Assembly (NCBI RefSeq): GCF_001050345.1
Contig: NZ_LFMW01000021.1
Span: 1 to 64,000, forward strand
Reading direction: 5' to 3'
From: Pseudomonas fildesensis
Lineage (GTDB): Bacteria > Pseudomonadota > Gammaproteobacteria > Pseudomonadales > Pseudomonadaceae
Length of the DNA: 64,000 nucleotides
The position numbers and the translations under genes were made by a program. The notes under the pieces are model-generated. The model saw only the letters and a program-made list of their open reading frames with translations. It did no database searches and was not told the DNA's origin. Positions 7,870 through 16,700 of this stretch are shown piece by piece (the first letter of the stretch is position 1; each line of letters opens with the position of its first letter).

Positions 7870-8319
7870 ATGCCGCTGATTACGGAACGAGTAGAACAGG
7901 CCCGCAACGGTGCCAACGATAAAGTCATTTGCCGCATGCCTTCCGGCTGGGCGGTGATGGGCGACGTGCAATTTCTACCGGGCTACTGCCTGCTGCTGCC
8001 CGATCCGGTGGTTGCCAGCCTGAATGACCTGGCTCCGCAGGCGAGGGCCATTTACCTGCTCGACATGGTCCGGATCGGCGATGCCGTGCTGGAGGCGACC
8101 GGCGCGCTGCGGATCAACTACGAGATATTGGGTAATTCGGAGCCTGAGTTGCACTGCCATCTGTTCCCGCGCTACGCCTCGGAGCCGGATGACAAACGCT
8201 CGATGCCGGTGTGGTTCTACGACTGGAAAACCGCACTGCCTTATGCCGAAGAAACGCACGGGAATTTGCGCAAGAAAATAGCGCAGTTACTGAATGCCGT
8301 GCTGGAGGCGAGCTCATGA
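7870..8319 (+). CDS. HIT-family protein with altered histidine triad
   Basis: A 149-residue protein with a HIT-like fold, the superfamily of nucleotidyl hydrolases and transferases. The segment RINYEILGNSEPELHCHLFP (residues 81-100) aligns with the usual HxHxH motif, but the first His is Glu93, leaving His95 and His97. His97 aligns with the third His of the motif and His95 with the catalytic one. AAGGA lies 6 bases before the ATG at 7870. Its TGA overlaps the start of the following VOC gene (8316-8319), so the two are coupled. The substrate is unknown, with dinucleoside polyphosphates or adenylated compounds possible. Confidence 0.8.
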   Translation: MPLITERVEQARNGANDKVICRMPSGWAVMGDVQFLPGYCLLLPDPVVASLNDLAPQARAIYLLDMVRIGDAVLEATGALRINYEILGNSEPELHCHLFPRYASEPDDKRSMPVWFYDWKTALPYAEETHGNLRKKIAQLLNAVLEASS

Positions 8320-8750
8320 TGCAAAGGAATAAACTCGTCCCGGAGTTGACGGTGACGGACCTGAGCAAAAGTCTCGAATTCTGGGTGTCTTTCCTGGGCT
8401 TTGAAGTGGCCTATCAGCGTTTGGAAGAAGGTTTCGCCTACCTCGATCTGGACGGCGCCCAGGTGATGCTTGAGCAGGTCGATCCCCTCGCCAATCAATG
8501 GCAGACCGGCGCACTGGAGCGGCCGTTTGGTCGCGGTATGAATCTGCAGGTTGACGTCGCGGCGGTCCTTCCGTTGCTTCAACGGCTGGATGAGGCGGCG
8601 TACCCGCTTTTCAAAACCTGCAAGGATGTCTGGTACCGGGCCGGCGAGGTTGAGGTGGGGCAACGCGAGTTTCTGGTTCAGGACCCGGATGGTTATCTGG
8701 TGAGGCTGGTTGAGCGGTTGGGCGAAAGGGCAGGGCCTGATGCCGTGTAG
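8316..8750 (+). CDS. VOC (glyoxalase/bleomycin-resistance) family protein
   Basis: A 144-residue single-domain vicinal oxygen chelate protein. The two beta-alpha-beta-beta-beta modules are visible, from LVPELTVTDLSKSLEFWVSF through the closing DPDGYLVRLVE, which carries the usual C-terminal Glu metal ligand. Proteins of this size dimerise and may bind a drug such as bleomycin or act as small dioxygenases. The start at 8316 fits GGAGG at 8303-8307. An alternative ATG is directly next to it at 8319. The stop codon TAG lies inside a REP element (8746-8845). No specific ligand can be inferred. Confidence 0.8.
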   Translation: MMQRNKLVPELTVTDLSKSLEFWVSFLGFEVAYQRLEEGFAYLDLDGAQVMLEQVDPLANQWQTGALERPFGRGMNLQVDVAAVLPLLQRLDEAAYPLFKTCKDVWYRAGEVEVGQREFLVQDPDGYLVRLVERLGERAGPDAV

Positions 8751-8845
8751 GAGCGAGCTTGCTCGCGAAGAACGTCAAGGATGACGCAGCGTGCCTGGTT
8801 AATCGTGGCGCTCTTGGGTTTTTCGCGAGCAAGCTCGCGCCTACA
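8746..8845. repeat. REPIN (inverted pair of REP elements), type tgtaggagcgagcttgctcgcg
   Basis: Left element tgtaggagcgagcttgctcg (8746-8765 and 4 more bases) and right element ending in gcgcctaca (8822-8845) are inverted copies matching at 23 of 24 positions, about 52 bases apart. This is the classic Pseudomonas REP doublet. It belongs to a different sequence class from the three larger doublets elsewhere in the window. The left copy contains the stop codon of the VOC gene. Confidence 0.85.
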
Positions 8846-8925
8846 CGTTACGTATCAACCCGCGATTGCGTTCAGCTCTGCGAATACGTCATCTGGCAGC
8901 TCCAGATCGGCCACCTGCGTCGGTG

Positions 8926-9522
8926 TCACGTTGCTGATGCCGATAGGGCGCACAAGTCCTTGCAACCTGCAGTCAGAATTTCAGCCGTTTCAATCACCCT
9001 GGCATAGTCCATCGCAAGGTTACTCAACGACAGCGCGTGCACATCCTCAGCGGGCCATACACGCCCGGCCAAATCGGTTTGATCGAACGTATAGCAGGCA
9101 TCCGCAACCACGATCACGTCAAAGCCCAGATTGCCGCCTGATCGCGCCGTGGCCTCAACGGAGTTGTTGGTGATCACACCAACGATCACCAGTTGCCGGA
9201 TCGAGCGCACATGCAGCCAGCGCTCCAGGCCTGTGGCAGTGAAGGCGTCCGGAACGTTCTTTTCCACGACATGCTCGTGCCCAAGCGGCTGCAACGCTGG
9301 CTGGAACTCGCAGCCGGGTTGCCCTGGCCAGAACACGGAGTCAGGCGAGCGAGAAATATGCCGTACGTGGATGACGGGGCGCTGGGATTGCCGCCATGCG
9401 CCCAACAGGGACTGCATCTGCAACTCGGCATCGGGATTGTTCCGTCTCCCCAGTTTGGTGTGGTTCATGCCCTGTTGCATGTCGATGATCAGCAATGTTG
9501 CGTTCGTATCCAACGGTTCCAT
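8926..9522 (-). CDS. Isochorismatase-like cysteine-hydrolase-family protein with Ser in place of catalytic Cys
   Basis: A 198-residue protein of the isochorismatase/nicotinamidase fold. The catalytic Asp is in TLLIIDMQQGM (Asp14) and the Lys in VVEKNVPDAF (Lys89). The third position of the triad reads VGVITNNSVEATARSGGN, with Ser121 where most relatives have Cys. The rest of the motif and the following DVIVVADACYTFD are typical, so the fold is intact. Activity may be changed or absent, or this may be a subfamily with a different chemistry. No partner gene is coupled to it. Confidence 0.85.
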   Translation of the reverse strand: MEPLDTNATLLIIDMQQGMNHTKLGRRNNPDAELQMQSLLGAWRQSQRPVIHVRHISRSPDSVFWPGQPGCEFQPALQPLGHEHVVEKNVPDAFTATGLERWLHVRSIRQLVIVGVITNNSVEATARSGGNLGFDVIVVADACYTFDQTDLAGRVWPAEDVHALSLSNLAMDYARVIETAEILTAGCKDLCALSASAT

Positions 9523-9657
9523 GAGATATCCCCATCGCGTGTTAGCGCCAGACCGAAATCATGGTCGCCGATGCTCCCATCGCTCGCCGGTGCGATCAAT
9601 CACCGATTGTGAACCTTTAGGGAGTGCTTTGTTAAGTGGACGAACCGGATATCCGCA

Positions 9658-9695
9658 CCCGTCATCCAAAGCCTTGCGGCATTGAGGATGACGGG
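9658..9695. terminator. Hairpin downstream of aer
   Basis: The arms cccgtcatcc (9658-9667) and ggatgacggg (9686-9695) form a perfect 10-bp stem. The loop can itself fold as gcc-ttgc-ggc. It lies 16 bases past the aer stop on the minus strand. No strong T-run follows. Confidence 0.5.
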
Positions 9696-9711
9696 CGTCG
9701 GTTATGGCCCG

Positions 9712-11277
9712 TCAGCGATTGAAACGTTCAACCAACGCATATTGGGTGGAGGCGGTATGGGTCAGTTTTTTACTGAGGCCGGTGGATTGATGGGCTTGCA
9801 ACGAGGTCTGGTCGGCCAGTTCGGCAATCGTGGTGATGTTGCGGCTGATCTCCTCGGCCACAGCGCTCTGTTCCTCGGTGGCGGCGGCAATTTGGGTGGT
9901 CATGTCCGTGATATGGGAGACCGCTTCGCTGATGCCGACCAATGCCTGGTCCGCCTCAAGCACCCAGGCCACGCCTTCCTGTGCCTGGCGATGACCGTTT
10001 TCCATGCTTTGCACGGCGTTGTTGGAGGAGGCCTGCAGCTTGGAGATCAACCCGTGGATCTGGGTGGTGGAGTGCGACGTCCGTTGTGCCAGTTGTCTCA
10101 CCTCGTCAGCGACCACCGCAAAGCCCCGGCCCATGTCGCCGGCGCGGGCTGCTTCGATAGCGGCATTGAGTGCCAGCAGGTTGGTCTGGTCGGCGATACC
10201 TTTGATCACGTCAACCACGCTGCCGATTTCGTCGCTGTCCCTGGCCAATTGCGCCACTGTGATGCCGGTCTCGCCAACCACGGCGGAGAGACGCTCGATG
10301 GCTTCGCGGGTATCGCGAGCGATCTCGCGGCCACGCCCGGTCAGCAGATTGGCTTGCTGGGTGGCATCCGCAGTGCGCTGGACATGGCTGGCGACTTCCT
10401 GGGTGGTTGCGGCCATCTGGTTCACGGCGGCCGATACCTGCTCGGTTTCGACGCGCTGGCGATCCAGCCCCTTCGAACTGGCCGTGGCCAGTTGGTCGGA
10501 TTGCACGGCCAGCGCACTGAGCTGTTCGGCACTGTCCTGCAGGCGGGTGAGGCAAGTCTTCAGGCGCGCGGCCTGGCTGAGGAACGCGGTCTCCAGGCGC
10601 GCCTGGGGGCCGCGTTCATCGCTGTACATCTGTGCAATCAACGCATCCGAGGTTGAGGGTTCGACCGATGCCAATATCCGTAGCGTTGCACGCTGACGCA
10701 CCCGGGTGCCGATCACGCCCACGGGCACCGCGACGGCCACAGCCACTGCAATGGCCAGCGGTGCGCTGAGGAACAGCCCGGCCACGCTGCCGGCCACTGC
10801 CGTAGCCATAAAGGGTACGCAGTTCAATAACGTCGGCAGCCAGTTGTCTTGTGGGGGAACGGCGGATTTGCCCTGACTGATGCGCCGATAGAGCGCCTGG
10901 GCGCGCCGGATCTCATCGGCGGTCGGTTTGACCCTGACCGATTCGAACCCAACCACCTTGCGGCCTTCGAAGATGGGTGTGACGTAAGCGTTGACCCAAT
11001 AATGATCGCCGCTTTTCGAGCGATTCTTGACGATACCCATCCACGGCAGCCCTTGCTTGAGCGCGCTCCACATATGGGCAAACACGGCAGGCGGGACATC
11101 GGGGTGACGCACGATATTTTGCGGCGCGCCGATCAGGTCGGACCTTTCGAAACCGCTGATGTCGACAAAGGCATCGTTGCAGTAAGTGATCATCCCTTGT
11201 ACATCGGTTGCGGAGATGAGTTTTTGTGACGGCGCGAGTGAAATTTCGCGTTGTGTAACGGGCTGGTTGTTGCGCAT
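9712..11277 (-). CDS. aer: Aerotaxis receptor Aer (PAS-containing chemoreceptor)
   Basis: A 521-residue receptor. A PAS domain occupies about residues 1-115, with ISATDVQGMITYCNDAFVDI followed by GFERSDLIG and NIVRHPDVPPAVF, as in Aer proteins that bind FAD and sense redox or oxygen taxis signals. A hydrophobic hairpin near residues 155-195 anchors it without a periplasmic domain. The cytoplasmic signalling domain has the tip DQTNLLALNAAIEAARAGDM. The start MRNNQPVTQRE at 11277 is chosen over the frame opening at 11349 because Aer homologues begin there and GGGAG lies just upstream. Length equals that of well-known Pseudomonas Aer. Confidence 0.92.
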   Translation of the reverse strand: MRNNQPVTQREISLAPSQKLISATDVQGMITYCNDAFVDISGFERSDLIGAPQNIVRHPDVPPAVFAHMWSALKQGLPWMGIVKNRSKSGDHYWVNAYVTPIFEGRKVVGFESVRVKPTADEIRRAQALYRRISQGKSAVPPQDNWLPTLLNCVPFMATAVAGSVAGLFLSAPLAIAVAVAVAVPVGVIGTRVRQRATLRILASVEPSTSDALIAQMYSDERGPQARLETAFLSQAARLKTCLTRLQDSAEQLSALAVQSDQLATASSKGLDRQRVETEQVSAAVNQMAATTQEVASHVQRTADATQQANLLTGRGREIARDTREAIERLSAVVGETGITVAQLARDSDEIGSVVDVIKGIADQTNLLALNAAIEAARAGDMGRGFAVVADEVRQLAQRTSHSTTQIHGLISKLQASSNNAVQSMENGHRQAQEGVAWVLEADQALVGISEAVSHITDMTTQIAAATEEQSAVAEEISRNITTIAELADQTSLQAHQSTGLSKKLTHTASTQYALVERFNR

Positions 11278-11439
11278 TCGACTACTCCCTGAATTGCCTG
11301 CAGTACATCGGCAGCCGTTCAGATAAGTTGACAGCCTATCGTCTGACAAGGCGGAGAATGCGCGAAAGCACGAGACTTCAAGCGCAAATGCCGGATAATG
11401 GCGGCCAATTTGTTTAGCTCGTTATTCTGGTGTGCCCGC

Positions 11440-13638
11440 ATGGAAATTAAGGTCAACTTTCTCGACAACCTCAGGCTTGAAGCCAAGTTCGATGATTTCA
11501 CGGTCATTGCCGACCAGCCCATTCGCTACAAGGGCGACGGTTCGGCACCGGGGCCGTTCGATTACTTCCTGGCTTCGTCGGCGTTGTGTGCGGCGTACTT
11601 TGTGAAGCTGTACTGCGAAACGCGCAGTATCCCCACGGAAAACATTCGGCTGTCGCAGAACAACATCGTTGACCCGGAAAACCGCTACAACCAGATTTTC
11701 AAGATCCAGGTCGAGTTGCCGGCAGACATTTCCGACAAGGATCGTCAGGGCATCCTGCGCTCCATCGACCGTTGCACCGTGAAGAAAGTCGTGCAGGCCG
11801 GGCCAGAGTTCGTCATCGAAGAAGTGGAAAACCTCGACGCCGATGCCCAGGCTTTGCTGATGCCGGTCTCGACGTCCGAAGCGGGCACCTACATCGCCGG
11901 CAAGGACCTGCCGCTGGAGCAGACCATCGCCAACATGTCCGGCATCCTGGCCGGCCTGGGGATGAAGATCGAGATCGCTTCGTGGCGCAATATCGTGCCT
12001 AACGTGTGGTCGCTGCATATCCGCGATGCCCACTCGCCGATGTGCTTTACCAACGGCAAGGGCGCGACCAAGGAAGGCGCGCTGGCGTCGGCGTTGGGCG
12101 AGTTTATTGAGCGGCTCAACTGCAACTTCTTCTACAACGACCAGTTCTGGGGTGAAGAACTGGCCAACGCGCCGTTCGTGCATTACCCGGACGAGCGCTG
12201 GTTCCAGCCGGGCCGCAAGGATGAGCTGCCGACCGAAATCCTCGATGCCTACTGCCTGAAGGTCTACAACCGCGACGGCGAACTGCGCGGCTCGCACCTG
12301 TTCGACACCAACTCCGGCAATGAAGAACGCGGCATTGTTTCGCTGCCGTTTGTGCGTCAGTCGGACGGCGAGGTGGTGTACTTCCCGTCCAACCTGATCG
12401 AAAACCTCTACCTCAGCAACGGCATGAGCGCGGGCAATACCTTGGCCGAAGCCCAGGTGCAGTGCCTGTCGGAAATTTTCGAGCGTGCGGTGAAACGCGA
12501 AATCATCGAAGGTGAATTTGCACTGCCGGATGTACCCGCGCAAGTGTTGGCCAAATACCCGGGTATTCTGGCCGGCATTCAAGGCCTGGAAGCGCAAGGC
12601 TTCCCGGTATTGGTCAAGGATGCGTCCCTGGGCGGCGAGTTCCCGGTGATGTGCGTGACCTTGATGAACCCGCGCACGGGTGGTGTGTTCGCCTCGTTCG
12701 GCGCGCACCCAAGCCTGGAAGTGGCACTGGAGCGCAGCCTCACCGAACTGCTGCAGGGCCGCAGTTTCGAAGGCTTGAATGATCTGCCGCAGCCGACCTT
12801 TGAAGGCCATGCAGTCACCGAGCCGAACAACTTCGTCGAGCACTTTATCGACTCCAGCGGGGTGGTGTCGTGGCGCTTTTTCAGCGCCCAGTCGGATTAC
12901 GAATTCGTTGAGTGGGACTTCTCGGGCCAGGGCGAAGACTCCAACGCCCAGGAAGCCGCCACGTTGTTTGGCATCCTCGAAAACATGGGTAAAGAGTCCT
13001 ACATGGCGGTGTACGAGCACCTCGGTGCTACCGCCTGCCGCATCCTCGTGCCGGACTACTCGGAAATCTACCCGGTGGACGACCTGATCTGGGACAACAC
13101 CAACAAGGCGCTGTTTTTCCGCGCCGACATCCTCAACCTGCATCGCCTGGATGACGCTGAATTGAAGGCGTTGGCCGAGCGTCTGGTGGAAAGCGAACTG
13201 GACGACTACACCGACATCACCACCTTGATTGGCATCGAGTTTGACGACAACACCGCGTGGGGTCAGTTGACCATCCTCGAGTTGAAGCTGCTGATCTACC
13301 TCGCCTTGAATCAATACGAAGAAGCGAAGGAAGCGGTGGAAATGTTCCTGCAGTACAACGACAACACCGTTGAGCGTGGGCTGTTCTACCAGGCGGTGAA
13401 TGCGGTGCTGGAGATGGAACTGGACGAGGACCTGGAACTGGCAGACTACGAAGCCAACTTCCGCCGGATGTTTGGCAATGAGCGGATGGATGCAGTGATT
13501 GGCTCGGTTAATGGCAGTGTGCGGTTTTATGGGTTGACGCCGACCAGCATGAAGCTGGAAGGGTTGGACCGGCATTTGCGGTTGATCGACAGCTACAAGA
13601 AACTGCACAGCGCGCGAGCAGCGGTCTCTATCAAGTAG
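11440..13638 (+). CDS. ycaO: OsmC-YcaO fusion protein
   Basis: A 732-residue protein. Residues 1 to about 140 form an OsmC-like domain (PGPFDYFLASSALCAAYFVKL, with the Cys typical of OsmC). Residues from about 150 form a YcaO domain with ATP-binding stretches such as GKGATKEGALASALGEFIERL and LAEAQVQCLSEIFERAVKRE. This matches the E. coli YcaO layout, linked genetically to RimO-dependent methylthiolation of ribosomal protein S12. Stand-alone YcaO proteins activate amide backbones with ATP. A tetratricopeptide-like helical tail ends the protein. The start MEIKVNF at 11440 is preferred to the earlier in-frame codon at 11398 because OsmC homology begins there, although its Shine-Dalgarno is weak. 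No azoline-cluster partners are adjacent. Confidence 0.9.
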   Translation: MEIKVNFLDNLRLEAKFDDFTVIADQPIRYKGDGSAPGPFDYFLASSALCAAYFVKLYCETRSIPTENIRLSQNNIVDPENRYNQIFKIQVELPADISDKDRQGILRSIDRCTVKKVVQAGPEFVIEEVENLDADAQALLMPVSTSEAGTYIAGKDLPLEQTIANMSGILAGLGMKIEIASWRNIVPNVWSLHIRDAHSPMCFTNGKGATKEGALASALGEFIERLNCNFFYNDQFWGEELANAPFVHYPDERWFQPGRKDELPTEILDAYCLKVYNRDGELRGSHLFDTNSGNEERGIVSLPFVRQSDGEVVYFPSNLIENLYLSNGMSAGNTLAEAQVQCLSEIFERAVKREIIEGEFALPDVPAQVLAKYPGILAGIQGLEAQGFPVLVKDASLGGEFPVMCVTLMNPRTGGVFASFGAHPSLEVALERSLTELLQGRSFEGLNDLPQPTFEGHAVTEPNNFVEHFIDSSGVVSWRFFSAQSDYEFVEWDFSGQGEDSNAQEAATLFGILENMGKESYMAVYEHLGATACRILVPDYSEIYPVDDLIWDNTNKALFFRADILNLHRLDDAELKALAERLVESELDDYTDITTLIGIEFDDNTAWGQLTILELKLLIYLALNQYEEAKEAVEMFLQYNDNTVERGLFYQAVNAVLEMELDEDLELADYEANFRRMFGNERMDAVIGSVNGSVRFYGLTPTSMKLEGLDRHLRLIDSYKKLHSARAAVSIK

Positions 13639-13700
13639 CCTCGATCCTTGTGGGTGATTGGGCTTGTTGTTGTGAGCTGGCTTGGTGTGGCAAACGGGCT

Positions 13701-13840
13701 TTTTGTGGCGAGCGGGCTTGCCCCGCGTTGGGCTGCGAAGCGGCCCCAGTAAAGCCAGCGCCGTTTTTCAGTTAGAACGCATCTGCAGGTTTTGGGGCTG
13801 CTTCGCAGCCCAACGCGGGGCAAGCCCGCTCGCCACAAAA
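13701..13840. repeat. REPIN, type gtggcgagcgggcttgcccc
   Basis: An inverted pair of about 45-bp arms: the left arm begins ttttgtggcgagcgggcttg at 13701 and reads on through ccccgcgttgggctgcgaag. The right arm ends at 13840 as its complement. The same unit occurs at 19232-19440 and, with a few changes, at 49576-49711. It lies between the convergent ycaO and cystathionine genes. Confidence 0.88.
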
Positions 13841-13893
13841 AAAGCGCACCACAACAAACCTGCTAACCACAAAAGCCCGCTCACCGGTGGCCG

Positions 13894-15060
13894 TTAGATC
13901 AGCGCCAGCGCCTGCGCCAGATCTGCCCGTAAATCCTCCACCTCCTCAACCCCCACCGACAACCGCACCAACCCGTCGCCAATCCCCAATTGCGCCCGCG
14001 TCGCCGCCGGAATACTCGCATGGGTCATGATGGCCGGGTGTTCGATCAGGCTTTCCACGCCACCCAGGCTTTCGGCCAAGGCGAAGATCTTCACGTTTTC
14101 CAGAAAGCGAGTAGCACCGGCCAGGTCGCTGTTCAAGTCCACTGAAATCATCCCGCCAAACCCGCGCATCTGCCGGCGTGCCAGTTCATGTTGGGGATGC
14201 GACGCCAGCCCTGGGTAATAAACCCGCGACACTTGCGGCTGTTGTTCCAGCCAGGTCGCCAGGTCCAGTGCATTGCTGCAATGCCGTTCCATGCGCAGCG
14301 CCAGGGTTTTCACGCCGCGCAGGGTCAGGAACGCGTCGAAGGGACCTGCGATGGCGCCGACCGAGTTTTGCAGGAAGCCCACGCGCTCGGCCAACTCTGG
14401 GTTATCGCCGACGATGGCGATGCCGCCGATCACGTCGGAGTGGCCGTTGAGGTATTTGGTGGTGGAGTGCACCACGATGTCGAACCCCAGTTCCAGCGGG
14501 CGCTGAATCCACGGGCTGGCGAAGGTGTTGTCGGCCACGCAGATAATCCCGCGGTCGCGGCAGATGCGTGCGATGGCACTGAGGTCGGTCAGGCTCAGCA
14601 GCGGGTTGCTCGGGGTTTCGACCCAGACCATACGCGTGTCGTCCTGCAGGGACGCTTCAAAGGCCGACAAATCACTCAGGTCGACAAAGCTGAAGCGGTG
14701 CCCGGCACTGCGCTGGCGCACCTTGTCGAACAGGCGAAAAGTGCCGCCGTACAGGTCGTTGCCGGAGACGATATGGCTGCCGGCATCCAGCAGTTCGAGC
14801 ACGGTGGAAATCGCCGCCAACCCGGAGGCAAAGGCAAACGCCTGGCTGCCGCCTTCAAGGTCGGCGACGCAGCGCTCCAGGGCAAAACGCGTGGGGTTGT
14901 GGGAGCGGCCGTAGTCGAAACCCTTATGTACACCGGGGCTGTCTTGCAGGTAGGTGGAGTTGGCGTAGATCGGCGGCATCAGCGCGCCCGTGGTCGGGTC
15001 GGGTGATTGCCCGGCGTGAATCACGCGGGTGGCAAAGGCACTTTTATCGGGCTGACTCAT
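13894..15060 (-). CDS. Cystathionine gamma-lyase/synthase-type PLP enzyme
   Basis: A 388-residue trans-sulfuration enzyme of the Cys/Met-metabolism PLP family. The PLP lysine is Lys202 in HSTTKYLNGHSDVIGG. Substrate-loop and phosphate-binding stretches KGFDYGRSHNPTR, FASGLAAIS and VWVETPSNP are present. Pairing with a cystathionine beta-synthase gene points to reverse trans-sulfuration, turning homocysteine via cystathionine into cysteine, so gamma-lyase is the more likely role. Gamma-synthase activity cannot be excluded by sequence. Its ATG overlaps the stop of the upstream beta-synthase gene (15057-15060), so the two are translationally coupled. Confidence 0.9.
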   Translation of the reverse strand: MSQPDKSAFATRVIHAGQSPDPTTGALMPPIYANSTYLQDSPGVHKGFDYGRSHNPTRFALERCVADLEGGSQAFAFASGLAAISTVLELLDAGSHIVSGNDLYGGTFRLFDKVRQRSAGHRFSFVDLSDLSAFEASLQDDTRMVWVETPSNPLLSLTDLSAIARICRDRGIICVADNTFASPWIQRPLELGFDIVVHSTTKYLNGHSDVIGGIAIVGDNPELAERVGFLQNSVGAIAGPFDAFLTLRGVKTLALRMERHCSNALDLATWLEQQPQVSRVYYPGLASHPQHELARRQMRGFGGMISVDLNSDLAGATRFLENVKIFALAESLGGVESLIEHPAIMTHASIPAATRAQLGIGDGLVRLSVGVEEVEDLRADLAQALALI

Positions 15061-16433
15061 GCAAGGGATCTCCGTAGGTGGTTGAGCAGATCGACGCGGG
15101 TGATCAGGCCGTGGAAGCCCGACGCGTCGGCAATGATGGCGACCAGGCCACGATCCAGTTCCGCCTGCAGCTCAGCCAGGCTGGCGCTGGGCGCCAGGGT
15201 GTGCAAGGTGTTGGTCATGGCACTGGCGACGACCATGGAAAACTCCGCCGCGTCGTGGTGCAGGCTCAGCAGGATGTCGGACTCGTCGATCACGCCCACC
15301 AGCTCCTGGCCGTCCACCAGCACCGGCAGTTGTGAGATGTCCGCCAGGCGCATGCGCTGGAAGGCGGTGAGCAGGGTGTCGTCGGGACTGACGCTGATCA
15401 CACGGCCGTCCTCGAAGCGACGGGCGATCAGGTCGCGCAGGTCGCCGTAGTGCTTGTATTGCAGCAGGCCGGCATCCTTCATCCATTGGTCGTTGTAAAC
15501 CTTCGACAGGTAGCGCGTGCCGGTGTCGCACACGAACGTGACCACGCGCTTGGGCTCGGTTTGCTCGCGGCAATACCGCAGGGCTGCAGCGAGCAGGGTG
15601 CCGGTGGATGAGCCACCGAGAATGCCCTCGGCCTTGAGCAATTGGCGGGCGTGGTCGAAGCTTTCTTCATCGCTGATGGAATAGGCGTGGCGCACGCTGG
15701 ACAGGTCGGCAATCGATGGAATGAAGTCTTCGCCGATGCCTTCCACCGCCCAGGACCCCGGTGTTTCCAGGGTGCCGCTGCGGCTGTATTCGGCCATTAC
15801 CGAGCCCACTGGGTCAGCCAGTACCATGACAAGATCCGGCTGGACGCGTTTGAAGAAGCGAGTCAGGCCGGTGAGGGTGCCGGCCGAGCCGACGCCCACG
15901 ACGATGGCGTCGAGGTCATGCTGGGTTTGCGCCCAGATTTCCGGCGCGGTGCTGGTCTCGTGGGCCAGCGGGTTGGCCGGGTTGTTGAACTGGTCGGCGA
16001 AGAACGAATCGGGAATGTCCTTGGCCATTCGCGCGGCGACGTCCTGATAATACTCAGGGTGGCCCTTGCCGACATCGGACCGAGTAATGTGCACCTCGGC
16101 ACCCATGGCCTTGAGGTGCAGCACCTTTTCGGTGGACATTTTGTCGGGTACCACCAGCACCACGCGGTAGCCCTTGGCCCGGCCCACCAGCGCGAGCCCC
16201 AGGCCGGTGTTGCCGGCAGTGGCTTCGATAATCGTGCCACCAGGGCGCAGGCGGCCGTCGCGCTCGGCGGCGTCGATCATGGCCAGGCCGATGCGGTCCT
16301 TGATGGAGCCACCGGGGTTTTGCGATTCGAGTTTGAGAAACAGCGTGCAGGGGCCGGTATCAAAGCGGCTGACCCGAACCAGCGGCGTGTTGCCGATCAG
16401 TTCGAGCACGGCGGGGCGTGAAAGTGTGGGCAT
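15057..16433 (-). CDS. Cystathionine beta-synthase with CBS-domain pair
   Basis: A 458-residue enzyme joining homocysteine and serine to give cystathionine. The N-terminal PLP domain has Lys45 in SQNPGGSIKDRIGLAMID, the substrate loop EATAGNTGLGLALVG, and the phosphate-cup stretch GVGSAGTLTG. The C-terminal part from about residue 335 is a tandem CBS pair (VISVSPDDTLLTAFQRMR, then MTNTLHTLAPSASLAEL), the regulatory module that binds adenosyl ligands in related enzymes. The heme-binding N-terminus of animal enzymes is absent. The start MPTLSRP at 16433 is chosen because family homology begins there and AGGTGA lies just upstream, although the frame stays open to 16631. First gene of a two-gene operon. 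Confidence 0.92.
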   Translation of the reverse strand: MPTLSRPAVLELIGNTPLVRVSRFDTGPCTLFLKLESQNPGGSIKDRIGLAMIDAAERDGRLRPGGTIIEATAGNTGLGLALVGRAKGYRVVLVVPDKMSTEKVLHLKAMGAEVHITRSDVGKGHPEYYQDVAARMAKDIPDSFFADQFNNPANPLAHETSTAPEIWAQTQHDLDAIVVGVGSAGTLTGLTRFFKRVQPDLVMVLADPVGSVMAEYSRSGTLETPGSWAVEGIGEDFIPSIADLSSVRHAYSISDEESFDHARQLLKAEGILGGSSTGTLLAAALRYCREQTEPKRVVTFVCDTGTRYLSKVYNDQWMKDAGLLQYKHYGDLRDLIARRFEDGRVISVSPDDTLLTAFQRMRLADISQLPVLVDGQELVGVIDESDILLSLHHDAAEFSMVVASAMTNTLHTLAPSASLAELQAELDRGLVAIIADASGFHGLITRVDLLNHLRRSLA

Positions 16434-16676
16434 GTCGTCACCTGGGTACGGGATGGGTACAGGGCGGGGGACAGCGAACTGTAAGGCATGGCTTGGAACA
16501 TAGGCCGGTATCGCGTGGGTCGCAACCGAGCGGTCCGCTGAATGTCTTTTTTTGGCGCATGGGCGATGCCTGGGTGCGCCAACAGCGCGCAGGCTTGATA
16601 CGTCGGATTGATCGGACAGCCCCGCAATCATTACGCATCGGCATTTGGCCTGAGGTTTGCTTTAGAGAAATCCAAA

Positions 16677-16688
16677 CTTGGATACAAG
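16677..16688. promoter_or_regulatory. Candidate GntR-family operator (cttg-gata-caag)
   Basis: The palindrome cttggatacaag has perfect 4-bp arms around a 4-bp centre and lies 12 bases before the allophanate hydrolase start at 16701. FCD-type GntR regulators commonly bind short TTG-N-CAA palindromes, and such a regulator is encoded two bases after this enzyme gene. Autoregulation of the pair is inferred, not shown. Confidence 0.45.
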
Positions 16689-16700
16689 ATGGAGCGCCCT

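Noticed and set aside
11422..13608. Very long open frame (728 codons) opposite the OsmC-YcaO gene
   Set aside because: It is a mirror of the real gene caused by high GC at third codon positions; its translation is rich in His, Gln, Val and Arg and has no family features.
13701..13840. Possible insertion-sequence ends
   Set aside because: The inverted arms fit the REPIN structure seen three times here, there is no transposase frame between them, and no target duplication is visible.
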